Source: Roseibacterium elongatum DSM 19469 (GTDB taxonomy: Bacteria; Pseudomonadota; Alphaproteobacteria; Rhodobacterales; Rhodobacteraceae). Taken from it: a DNA stretch of 64,000 nucleotides. Where the stretch lies: contig NZ_CP004372.1 in assembly GCF_000590925.1 (NCBI RefSeq), forward strand, positions 1,159,001 to 1,223,000, read 5' to 3'. A program made the position numbers and the translations under genes. This document shows, one piece after another, positions 45,740 through 53,759 of the stretch (positions are counted from its first letter, which is position 1; each line of letters begins with the position of its first letter). Under the pieces are notes generated by a model. It saw only the letters and a program-made list of their open reading frames with translations. It was not told the origin of the DNA and did no database searches.

Positions 45740-46576
45740 CTAGCCCAGCGTCAGGCGTTCGCGCGCCGTGATCGGTCCGCCGCCGTCTGCTGCGATCCGC
45801 GCCGCCGCATCCTTGAGCGGTTCATAGGCGACGGCCATGTGATGCGCGTTGGCGTGCAACAGCATCTTGGGGCCGGCCATAAAGCCGACATGCCCCTCCC
45901 AGAAGATCAGGTCACCCCGTTCCAGCGTTTCGTCAGGCCCGATCTCGTCGCCCAACTGCTCCTGCTGCTGGTCGCTGTCGCGTGGACAGGGCAGGCCGCA
46001 GGCGATCAGAGCCATCTGGATCAGCCCAGAGCAATCCAGCCCCCAGCGGCTGGAGCCGCCCCAAAGATACGGCGTGCCAAGGAACAGGTCCGCCACGCCC
46101 ACCGGGTCCGCGAACCTGGCTTGGATCGGCATAAGGTGCTGGCGCGGAATGAAATGCCCGGTATGGATGCGCATGTGCTGCGGGCGTTCGGCTGTGACAC
46201 GCACAAGGCTGCCGAAAAACAGGGCGACGTCGGGCGGCGCCTTGAGCTCGGGCTTGGGGTAGAGGTGCGTGGCCGGCGCAACGACCCAATGCGTGGCCTC
46301 CTCGGCCCCGGTCAATGCCCCGGACAGGACCCAGCCAACCTGGCCGTCCCGCTCGGCCTGCCCGAACGAGAACCCGTCGCGGGTGTCAAGCACCAGGAAG
46401 CGTTCGCCGAACATCAACTGGCTGGCGCGCGGGCCGCGCGGTTCGACCGCGATGTTCACGATGGGCTGCTGCACCATCATCCAGCGGCCGTCCGTATAGC
46501 GTTCAGCCTCGACCTCGCCCTTGAGCGAACTGTGGGCCACATCGCCGTTGGTCGGGGTCGTCCGCGGGTCGGTCAT
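45740..46576 (-). CDS. NlpC/P60-family cell-wall peptidase
   Basis: A 278-aa protein with SH3-like domains in the first half and a C-terminal C40 peptidase. Catalytic Cys is in RWGLDCSGLIQMAL, His in WEGHVGFMAGP, and a third polar residue in LLHANAHHMAV. It should cut gamma-D-Glu/diaminopimelate bonds in murein peptides. No signal peptide is seen, which suggests recycling of imported muropeptides. It overlaps the leucyl aminopeptidase gene (ATGA), and the two may share peptide turnover. Confidence 0.9.
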   Translation of the reverse strand: MTDPRTTPTNGDVAHSSLKGEVEAERYTDGRWMMVQQPIVNIAVEPRGPRASQLMFGERFLVLDTRDGFSFGQAERDGQVGWVLSGALTGAEEATHWVVAPATHLYPKPELKAPPDVALFFGSLVRVTAERPQHMRIHTGHFIPRQHLMPIQARFADPVGVADLFLGTPYLWGGSSRWGLDCSGLIQMALIACGLPCPRDSDQQQEQLGDEIGPDETLERGDLIFWEGHVGFMAGPKMLLHANAHHMAVAYEPLKDAAARIAADGGGPITARERLTLG

Positions 46577-47985
46577 GGCTGCAGGACCTCGGGCAGGGCC
46601 TCGAACAGCGCGCGGATGCCCTGGCCCACGCCGCCCTTGGGGCGCGCCGGGGCAGCGGACGGTTGCCAGGCGTAGATGTCGAAATGCGCATAGCGCGGTG
46701 CCGGGGCGGCAAAGCGGCGCAGGAACAGCGCGGCGGTGATCGCACCCGCCATACCGCCCTTGGGCGCATTGTCCAGATCGGCGATCCCCGGTTCGATCAT
46801 CGCCTCATAGGGGGTGTGAAACGGAAGGCGCCACACCGGATCGGCCACCTCGACCGCGCAGCGCGACAGGGCCGCGGCCAGGCCCTCGTCATCGGTGAAG
46901 AACGGCGCGATATCCGGGCCAACGGCGACGCGCGCGGCCCCGGTCAGCGTCGCCATCGAGATCAACAGGTCGGGGTTGTCCTCGGCCGCGAGGCACAGCG
47001 CATCGGCCAGCACCAGCCGCCCCTCGGCATCGGTGTTGTTGATCTCGACCGTCATGCCATTGCGCGCGGTCGAGATGTCGCCGGGCCGAAACGCATTGCC
47101 CGACACGGCGTTTTCCACCGCCGGGATCAGGACACGCAGGCGCAGCTTCAGCCCCTCGGACATGATCATGCGCGCCAGGCCCAGGACGTTCGCGGCCCCG
47201 CCCATGTCCTTTTTCATCAGCGCCATCGACGCGCCGGGCTTGAGGTTCAGCCCGCCGGTGTCGAAACACACGCCCTTGCCGACCAGGGTCAGCGACGGCC
47301 CGCCATCGCCCCAGGTCATGTCCAGCAGGCGCGGCGCCTCGTCCGAGGCGCGCCCGACCGTGTGGATCAGCGGCAGGTTCGCATCCAGCAGGCTGTCGCC
47401 ATGGGTGGCGTGGACCTCGGCACCGAATTCCGCGGCAAGATCGCGCAGCGCGGCTTCGAGCGCGTCGGGCCCCATATCCTCGGCCGGGGTGTTTACCAGA
47501 TCGCGGGTCATCGCCTCGGCGGTGGCGATGCGTTCCAGACGCGCGGCATCCAACCCCTCGGGCGCGGCAAGGCGCGCGCTGGCCGGGGATTGCGCGCGAT
47601 AGCGGTCAAAGCGGTACAGAGACAGCAGGTAGCCCAGTGCGATTTCCTCGGCATCGGCCGCGTCTGGCAGGGTCTCGATCCGGTAGTCGCCCTCGGGCAG
47701 TCTGGCGATGGCCGCCCCGATCGCGAAGCGTTGTCGCGCGCGATCTTCTGCGCCCCCAAGGCCGATCAGCACGGTCTCAGGTCCGCCCGCTGGGCCTGGC
47801 AGAACACAGACCTCACCCAATCCGCCGCTGAAACGGTGGAATTTCGCCCATGCTGCCGCGTTGTCGGGCAGGTTGGTCATGGCGTCGTCACACGCCTCGG
47901 GTGCGATCAAGAGTATCGGGATCGCACCATCAACCGGCGCGGAAAATGCAAGCGGCATCAAGGCCCCCATCGGTAAGTCGCGCAT
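46573..47985 (-). CDS. M17 leucyl aminopeptidase
   Basis: A 470-aa cytosolic metallopeptidase. The signature NTDAEGRLVLADAL, with metal-binding Asp and Glu, is exact. GKGVCFDTGGLNLKPGASM and KKDMGGAANVLG supply the Lys and Asp ligands. It removes N-terminal residues from peptides. The start is ATG 47985 with GGGTAGG upstream, although ATG 47970 or 47958 are possible. It precedes the NlpC/P60 gene in one operon. Confidence 0.93.
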   Translation of the reverse strand: MRDLPMGALMPLAFSAPVDGAIPILLIAPEACDDAMTNLPDNAAAWAKFHRFSGGLGEVCVLPGPAGGPETVLIGLGGAEDRARQRFAIGAAIARLPEGDYRIETLPDAADAEEIALGYLLSLYRFDRYRAQSPASARLAAPEGLDAARLERIATAEAMTRDLVNTPAEDMGPDALEAALRDLAAEFGAEVHATHGDSLLDANLPLIHTVGRASDEAPRLLDMTWGDGGPSLTLVGKGVCFDTGGLNLKPGASMALMKKDMGGAANVLGLARMIMSEGLKLRLRVLIPAVENAVSGNAFRPGDISTARNGMTVEINNTDAEGRLVLADALCLAAEDNPDLLISMATLTGAARVAVGPDIAPFFTDDEGLAAALSRCAVEVADPVWRLPFHTPYEAMIEPGIADLDNAPKGGMAGAITAALFLRRFAAPAPRYAHFDIYAWQPSAAPARPKGGVGQGIRALFEALPEVLQP

Positions 47986-48020
47986 AACCTACCCTTTGCA
48001 GGCCCCGCCGCAAGGGCAGA

Positions 48021-48398
48021 TCAGCCGGAGAGGTCCTCGAGGTCCCAGACCGCGTGGATCGACCGGTCGCCGACCCGTTCCAGTCGGGCCAGCGTGGCGG
48101 CCAGCGTGACGGCATTGCCGGTGTCCATGGCATCGAGCGCATTGCGCGCCACCCGCGCCAATGTCGCCATGCCGATAAATTCGGCGTCCTGCATCAGCGT
48201 CGTTGTTGCCGCGCGCAGCCGATCCGGCGCGCCGCAGCTATCGGCCAGCTCGCGCAAGGCCAGCGAGATACGTTCCAGGGCCTTGGCAACCTCGGCCTCG
48301 GCCCGGTGTTCCCCGATGCGCAGGCACAGATCCTCCAGCTTGTCTGGATTGAACCGCGCGGGCTCTTCCGGCCGCAGTTCTCGAACGAACGGCTTCAT
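48021..48398 (-). CDS. Conserved hypothetical all-helical protein
   Basis: A 125-aa protein, Ala/Leu/Glu-rich and predicted helical (LEDLCLRIGEHRAEAEVAKALERISLALREL, then LARVARNALDAMDTGNAVTLAATLARLERVGDRSIHAVWDLEDL). Its size resembles a small four-helix or Hpt-like fold, but no phospho-His motif is evident. GGAG lies before the ATG. The gene lies 35 bp upstream of the aminopeptidase gene and could start that operon. Confidence 0.7.
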   Translation of the reverse strand: MKPFVRELRPEEPARFNPDKLEDLCLRIGEHRAEAEVAKALERISLALRELADSCGAPDRLRAATTTLMQDAEFIGMATLARVARNALDAMDTGNAVTLAATLARLERVGDRSIHAVWDLEDLSG

Positions 48399-48544
48399 TC
48401 CTCACTCCACTCCACCTACGGCCCCCACCGTGTCGCCGGTCTTGCCACGGTCTCGCTGAAGAAACGATTGAACACGAGACGAAAAGCGCATGCAATTTGC
48501 CCTGAATGCGGGGTAACAGGGACCCAGAACATGAGGGACAAAGC

Positions 48545-49195
48545 ATGCACCGTGTCAAATCGCTGCCGCAATACTTGCTGGACCGGTATCAAGAGTGGAA
48601 GGAACACACCTTTCCCGAAAGCCAGGAGTGGTTCCGCCAGCTTGCCGAGAAAGGGCAGCGCCCCCGTGCGATGGTGATTGCCTGTTGTGACAGTCGGGTC
48701 GCGATCACGTCGATCTTCGGGCAGCGGACGGGCGAATTGTTCGTGCACCGCAACATCGCCAATCTGGTGCCCCCCTACACGCCCGACGGCCAGCACCACG
48801 GCACCGGGGCCGCTGTGCAATACGCGGTCGAAACCCTCAAGGTGCAGCACATTCTGGTCATGGGGCATTCCCATTGCGGCGGGGTGCGTGGCTGTATCGA
48901 CATGTGTTCCGGCAAGAACGACGCCCTGCTGGAGAAAGACAGCCTCGTGGGCCGCTGGCTGGACGTTCTGCGCCCCGGTTTCGACCGGGTGAAGGATATC
49001 GAGGATGCCAGTATTCGCGAGGTCGCCCTCGAGAAAGAAGGTATCCAGATCAGCCTCGAAAACCTGCTGGGATATCCCTTCGTCAAACGGGCGGTCGATG
49101 ACGGTCGGCTGACACTGCACGGCATATGGGCCGACATTTCCGATATGGGGCTTGAAACCTTTGACGGGGCCGTCCGCCGGTTCAGCCACAACTGA
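48545..49195 (+). CDS. Beta-class carbonic anhydrase
   Basis: A 216-aa enzyme interconverting CO2 and bicarbonate. Zinc and proton-shuttle residues are in IACCDSRV (Cys, Asp-Arg pair) and MGHSHCGGVRG (His, Cys). The start is ATG 48545, with GAGGGACAAAGC before it. It is 70 bp upstream of sbtA on the same strand, and sbtB follows, so the three genes probably work together in inorganic-carbon handling. Confidence 0.95.
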   Translation: MHRVKSLPQYLLDRYQEWKEHTFPESQEWFRQLAEKGQRPRAMVIACCDSRVAITSIFGQRTGELFVHRNIANLVPPYTPDGQHHGTGAAVQYAVETLKVQHILVMGHSHCGGVRGCIDMCSGKNDALLEKDSLVGRWLDVLRPGFDRVKDIEDASIREVALEKEGIQISLENLLGYPFVKRAVDDGRLTLHGIWADISDMGLETFDGAVRRFSHN

Positions 49196-49265
49196 TCCTT
49201 CGTTCCCTTGGCGTGCGGGCCGCCGCACGCCGAGGCACAAACCAGAAGAAAGGGAGTAAAGAGTC

Positions 49266-50246
49266 ATGGGCGACATGCTTGCACTCGCCGTTGGTAACCT
49301 TCTCTCGCCGATCATCCTGTTTTTCGTGCTGGGGTTTGCCGCGGCCTTTGCGCGGTCGGATCTGTCCATCCCCGAGGCCGTGGCAAAGGGGCTGTCGCTG
49401 TATCTGTTGTTTGCCATTGGCTTCAAGGGCGGGGCCAGCGTGGCCGATCACGGGATCGACGCGACATTGCTCTTTTCCCTTGGCGCGGGGGTGATCCTGT
49501 CCTTCGCGATGCCGCTGATCGCATTCGCCTTGTTGCGCGCGATGTCGGGGCTGAGCGTCATGGATGCCGCGGCGGTCGCCGGGCACTATGGCTCGATCTC
49601 GATCGTGACCTTCGTGGCGGCCTCCTCGGTGCTGCAAAGCGCAGGATTGCAGGCCGAGGGCTACATGGTCGCCGTCGCCGCCGTGATGGAGGCACCCGCC
49701 ATCCTGTCGGCGCTATGGATCATCGCACGGTTCGGAAATTCCTCGGCACAGATGGAAAGCGGCCTGATCCGTGAAATCCTGTTGAACGGGTCGATCGTGC
49801 TGCTGGTCGGGTCGTTCCTGATCGGCTGGATCACCGGGCAGGATGGCCTGGACATGATCGCGCCCTTCATCGTGGCGCCGTTCCAGGGTGTCCTGTGCCT
49901 GTTCCTGCTGGACATGGGGCTGGTCGCGGGCCGCGGCCTGCGCGAGGCACGGTCCGTCTTGCGGCCCGGCGTGTTCCTGTTCGGGATCCTCATGCCACCC
50001 ATCGGCGCAAGTTTGGGTCTGGGCTTTGGCCTGTTGCTCGGCCTCAGCCCGGGCGGTGTCGTCCTGCTGATGACGCTGGCGGCCTCGGCCTCCTATATCG
50101 CGGTGCCTGCGGCGATGCGCGTGGCCCTGCCCGAGGCAAACCCCTCGATCTACCTCACGCTGTCACTTGGCGTGACCTTCCCCTTCAACCTGACGCTCGG
50201 CATTCCGCTCTATCTGGCGGTTGTCCGCGCCCTGACCGGAGCTTGA
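49266..50246 (+). CDS. sbtA: SbtA-type sodium-dependent bicarbonate transporter
   Basis: A 326-aa membrane protein with about ten helices. It matches the SbtA/DUF897 family: FAIGFKGGASVADHG, VAGHYGSISIVTFVAA, and a repeat-symmetrical second half with AASASYIAVPAAMRVALPEANPS. SbtA imports bicarbonate with sodium in cyanobacteria. The gene is followed after 5 bp by the PII-like SbtB. AAGGGAG precedes ATG 49266. Confidence 0.92.
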   Translation: MGDMLALAVGNLLSPIILFFVLGFAAAFARSDLSIPEAVAKGLSLYLLFAIGFKGGASVADHGIDATLLFSLGAGVILSFAMPLIAFALLRAMSGLSVMDAAAVAGHYGSISIVTFVAASSVLQSAGLQAEGYMVAVAAVMEAPAILSALWIIARFGNSSAQMESGLIREILLNGSIVLLVGSFLIGWITGQDGLDMIAPFIVAPFQGVLCLFLLDMGLVAGRGLREARSVLRPGVFLFGILMPPIGASLGLGFGLLLGLSPGGVVLLMTLAASASYIAVPAAMRVALPEANPSIYLTLSLGVTFPFNLTLGIPLYLAVVRALTGA

Positions 50247-50251
50247 CCACA

Positions 50252-50563
50252 ATGCAGACCCATCAAGCAAAACGCGTGGAAATCACCATCGAGGCGGTCA
50301 TGGAAAACCGCCTTGCAAAGGCCCTGCTCGAGGCCGGGGTCACCGGGTTCACGGTGCTGCCCGTGCTGAGCGGCTCGGGCCGGTCGGGCCATTGGAGCCG
50401 CGAGGGCCAGGTGACGCGGGCCGGCGGCATGGTCTCGGTGATCTGCATCATCCGCCCCGAGCGCCTCGACGCGTTGCTCGACGCCGCGTTTTCGGTGGTC
50501 GATCGGCATATCGGCGTTGTCAGCATCGTCGATTGCGAGGTGCTGCGCGCCGAACGCTTCTAA
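50252..50563 (+). CDS. sbtB: SbtB-like PII signalling protein
   Basis: A 103-aa protein with the ferredoxin-like PII fold: a KRVEITIEAVMENRLAKALLEAGVTGFTVLPVLSGSG start, a T-loop region of GRSGHWSREGQ, and DRHIGVVSIVDCEVLRAERF at the end. The C-terminal redox loop (CGPxGC) known from cyanobacterial SbtB is missing. Its position right after sbtA supports SbtB, which senses adenine nucleotides and blocks SbtA. A GlnB-type role is unlikely. Confidence 0.88.
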   Translation: MQTHQAKRVEITIEAVMENRLAKALLEAGVTGFTVLPVLSGSGRSGHWSREGQVTRAGGMVSVICIIRPERLDALLDAAFSVVDRHIGVVSIVDCEVLRAERF

Positions 50564-50573
50564 GGATCCGGTT

Positions 50574-50604
50574 GTCGCCGCACCTTGTGTCACGGTGCGG
50601 CGAC
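50574..50604. terminator. Hairpin between convergent sbtB and DUF4139 gene
   Basis: A perfect 11-bp stem GTCGCCGCACC/GGTGCGGCGAC with a 9-nt loop lies 10 bp past the sbtB stop and 11 bp past the stop of the minus-strand gene. It could serve both, but has no T-run. Confidence 0.6.
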
Positions 50605-50614
50605 GGCCGATGGC

Positions 50615-52264
50615 TCAGGGCTGCCAGGTCAGCATCATGCCCTCGGGCCAGTTCAGGTCGACGGTCATGCCGATCAGCGCGCGCTGACCTGGTGCGACCT
50701 GCAACTCCCAGGCATGGACCCCGCGCATATCGTCGACATCGCGCGCATCCGGCGCCGGGTCGAGGGTCAGGTCCATCGCCAGGTCCTCTTGCTCGGTGAA
50801 GGGCGTGGCATAGAGCAGGCGGACGGTTTCGGCTTGGTCCGATGTATTCTCGACGCCGAATTCCAACTCGCGAACCTGCGTGTCGGATGACACGAACAGC
50901 CCGCGGTCGCCTTCGGCCAGCGATCGGTCGATCCAGACAAGCTGCAGGTGATCGAGCGGACCAAAGCCGATTTCCATCTCGGCCCCGATCGCGATCATCG
51001 GCAACCAGTCCTCGCCGATCAAGGCGCCGTCGCGGTAGAACCGCGTTTGACCCGGCAGGATCGGCGCGCCGCTGTCATTCTCGCCAAGCGCGATCAGGAA
51101 AGCCGTTTCGTCGTGTCGTGGCACGGCGCGGTTTTCGGTATCCATCTGCAGGCTCAGCGTATCGAAGGGCAGCACCACCTCGCCCGAGGGGCCCACCGTC
51201 ACCGGGTCTCCATAGGTGTAGCTGATCGACAAACCCTCGACCTGCATCTGGGCGCGCGGGCGCATGTCTTCGGCCATGACCCCGGCAATCACGGGCGCCG
51301 GTGCCGGCATCGCGGCACCGGCGATGCGGCCGCTGTCACGCGACTCGACGATGACGGGCTCAACGATCCGCACCGGGTCGGGCGACAGGCCCGAGGGTGC
51401 GCGCGCACGGTCCGGCGTGGCGGTGGAGAAGGTCACCGCAACATCGCGCCAGCGGGCCTGACCATAGGTGGTCAGGGTGACGAAACGCTCGATCTCGACG
51501 ATCCCGCTCTCGCTATCGAGGTCGATCTCATAGCTTGGCGCCCATTGCGCCTCGGGGGTGAGGTAGTGCAGCGTCAGATCGGCCTCGGTCTCGGCCTCGG
51601 CGGTTATGGCGACCTCGACCATGTCGACCAGGGTTCCAAACGGACGCAGACGCTGGAAGGCATCCGTGGCGATCCGCAGGTCGTCCTGCGCCTCGGTCAC
51701 GGCTTCGGCCAGATCGCGGCGGGCGATCTGCGCCGCCTGCAACTCGGCCGCGACCCGCGCCGACTCGGCCCCCAGGGTCGACAGAACCTGCGCCACCATG
51801 GCCGGGTCCTCGGGTATCGCGGCGCCATCGGTCGGCCGGGTCAGGGCCGTCAGATATGCGGCCTGCGCCTCGATGGCGCGGATCTCGCCATCGGCAGCGG
51901 CCAGACGATCCTGCTCGCTCAGCAGGGCATCGCGGGCGGCGTCGACGGCGGCGCGGGCCTCGGCCTCGGCGGCACTGTCAAGGGCGCCTTCGGCGATGGG
52001 CATGGCCTGTGCCGGTTGAGGCAGGCCAAGGACCACACCGTCAGGACCTGAAATCTGGACCAGATCGGCCGAGGCCTGATCGGGCATCGCGATCAGCAGA
52101 CGATGCTGCCCGGCGGGGATGGTGACGGTAGCGGTCCGTTCCACGGCGGCGCCCGAGGCGAAAACCGTTGCGCCCGTGATATCCGCACGCAGAAGGATAT
52201 CGTCAGCCAGGGCAGCACAAGGAACACCGACAACAAGCGCGGTGGTCAGCAAAAAACGGGTCAT
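50615..52264 (-). CDS. MuiA-like DUF4140/DUF4139 protein
   Basis: A 549-aa protein with signal peptide MTRFLLTTALVVGVPCAALA, so exported. The N-terminal DUF4140 part (ITGATVFASGAAVERTATVTIPAGQHRLLIAMP) is followed by a coiled-coil segment (about 90-200), and then the DUF4139 beta-rich domain (LTLHYLTPEAQWAPSYEIDLD, RYGQ-type arms, up to MTVDLNWPEGM). The family includes a protein named mucoidy inhibitor MuiA, so a link to exopolysaccharide is conceivable but unproven. ATG 52264 was chosen because it begins the signal peptide. Confidence 0.85.
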   Translation of the reverse strand: MTRFLLTTALVVGVPCAALADDILLRADITGATVFASGAAVERTATVTIPAGQHRLLIAMPDQASADLVQISGPDGVVLGLPQPAQAMPIAEGALDSAAEAEARAAVDAARDALLSEQDRLAAADGEIRAIEAQAAYLTALTRPTDGAAIPEDPAMVAQVLSTLGAESARVAAELQAAQIARRDLAEAVTEAQDDLRIATDAFQRLRPFGTLVDMVEVAITAEAETEADLTLHYLTPEAQWAPSYEIDLDSESGIVEIERFVTLTTYGQARWRDVAVTFSTATPDRARAPSGLSPDPVRIVEPVIVESRDSGRIAGAAMPAPAPVIAGVMAEDMRPRAQMQVEGLSISYTYGDPVTVGPSGEVVLPFDTLSLQMDTENRAVPRHDETAFLIALGENDSGAPILPGQTRFYRDGALIGEDWLPMIAIGAEMEIGFGPLDHLQLVWIDRSLAEGDRGLFVSSDTQVRELEFGVENTSDQAETVRLLYATPFTEQEDLAMDLTLDPAPDARDVDDMRGVHAWELQVAPGQRALIGMTVDLNWPEGMMLTWQP

Positions 52265-52332
52265 GGGGGGTGTCCTCATCTCTTCGATGAGGGGAGCATC
52301 GGCCCTGCAGCGCGATCTGCCAAGATGGGGAT

Positions 52333-52403
52333 GCCCCGCCGGGACGAAAGGGCGGGGCCTTGCCGACGGCAGAAAAAGGGCCGCATGCGACGCACGCGGC
52401 CTT
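52333..52403 (-). terminator. Double hairpin after asd
   Basis: On the minus strand, a GCGGCC/GGCCGC stem (52379-52401) is followed by a T-run (A-tract 52372-52377 on plus). A second stem GCCCCGCC/GGCGGGGC is at 52333-52358. Together they would end asd transcription. Confidence 0.75.
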
Positions 52404-52424
52404 GCGAACACACGGTCAAAGGGA

Positions 52425-53447
52425 TCACCCCTTTTGCAGCACCCGGTTGCCGAGCGTTTCGGCGATCTGAACCGCGTTCAGCGCGGCCCCCTTGCGCAGG
52501 TTGTCGGAGACACACCACAGGTTGATGCCGTTTTCGATGGTCGAATCCTGCCGAATGCGGCTGATGAAGGTGGCGTAATCGCCGACGCATTCGACCGGCG
52601 TGACATAGCCGCCATCTTCGCGTTTATCGACAACCAAGATACCCGGCGCCTCGCGCAGGATGTCGCGCGCCTCGTCTTCGTCGAGGAAATCCTCGAACTC
52701 GATATTGATCGCCTCGGAATGGCCGACAAAGACCGGCACGCGCACGCAGGTGGCGGTGACCTTGATCTTTGGGTCGACGATCTTTTTCGTCTCGGCGACC
52801 ATTTTCCATTCTTCCTTGGTCGACCCGTCTTCCATGAACTTGTCGATATGCGGAATGACGTTGAAGGCGATCTGTTTGGGGTAGACGTCCGGCTCTTTCT
52901 CCTGACCCGGCACATACATGCCTTTGGTCTGGTCCCACAGCTCGTCCATGGCGTCCTTGCCGCTGCCCGAGACCGATTGGTAGGTCGACACGACAACGCG
53001 TTTGATCCGCGCGCGGTCATGCAGCGGTTTCAACGCCACGACCATCTGCGCGGTCGAGCAGTTGGGGTTCGCGATGATGTTCTTCTTCGCGTAGCCGTCG
53101 ACCGCCTCGGGGTTCACCTCGGGCACCACCAGCGGCACGTCGGGGTCATAGCGATAAAGCGACGAGTTATCGATCACCACGCACCCGGCCTTGGCCGCCT
53201 TGGGCGCGTATTTCTCGGTCGCCTCGGACCCGATGGCGAACAACGCGATGTCCCAGCCCGTGAAATCGAACGTATCGAGGTCCTGGGTAGTGAGGGTCTT
53301 GTCGCCAAAGCTGCATTCGGTGCCGAGCGAGCGGCGCGAAGCCAGCGCGGCGATCTCGTCAACGGGGAACTGGCGCTCGGCCAGGATGTTCAGCATTTCG
53401 CGGCCCACATTGCCCGTGGCGCCCGCGACGACGACTTTGTAACCCAT
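52425..53447 (-). CDS. asd: Aspartate-semialdehyde dehydrogenase
   Basis: Asd makes aspartate semialdehyde for Lys/diaminopimelate, Met and Thr. The 340-aa protein starts MGYKVVVAGATGNVGREML (NADP-binding GxxGxxG). It has the catalytic Cys in IIANPNCSTAQMV and the segment VSTYQSVSGSGKDAMDEL. ATG 53447 has AAGGA upstream; an in-frame extension to 53519 is rejected. It stands alone with a terminator after it. Confidence 0.96.
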   Translation of the reverse strand: MGYKVVVAGATGNVGREMLNILAERQFPVDEIAALASRRSLGTECSFGDKTLTTQDLDTFDFTGWDIALFAIGSEATEKYAPKAAKAGCVVIDNSSLYRYDPDVPLVVPEVNPEAVDGYAKKNIIANPNCSTAQMVVALKPLHDRARIKRVVVSTYQSVSGSGKDAMDELWDQTKGMYVPGQEKEPDVYPKQIAFNVIPHIDKFMEDGSTKEEWKMVAETKKIVDPKIKVTATCVRVPVFVGHSEAINIEFEDFLDEDEARDILREAPGILVVDKREDGGYVTPVECVGDYATFISRIRQDSTIENGINLWCVSDNLRKGAALNAVQIAETLGNRVLQKG

Positions 53448-53759
53448 GGTCCTTGTACCTTTCGGGTGGTGGATGGGCGGCACATAGAGGAAGCGCCGCG
53501 CAAGGAAAAGGGGTGCCATGCTTGACAGGGGCGCTGCGAACGATCATGTGACCTGCATGTCGCTGCACTGCCGCGTGAGCAGTCGGTCGCCGGGCCACGC
53601 CCCGATCTGACAGCGACAGACACATTCTCACAGGTCCCCATCACGCAGGGTTCTGACGATCGCGCCGATGAGCGGCCCGGTCGCACCCTCGCCCCGCCGC
53701 ACGCTCTGCGTGCGGTCAATGACCATGGCGCCGCCGTTGGCCGCCTGAAAGGACACCCT
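53448..53759. promoter_or_regulatory. Divergent region between asd and the helicase gene
   Basis: No gene is called in these 312 bp. A 32-codon minus-strand frame with ATG at about 53726 (MVIDRTQSVRRGEGATGPLI) is open to 53628, but it has no ribosome-binding site or known match. Promoters for both flanking genes are expected here. Confidence 0.45.
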
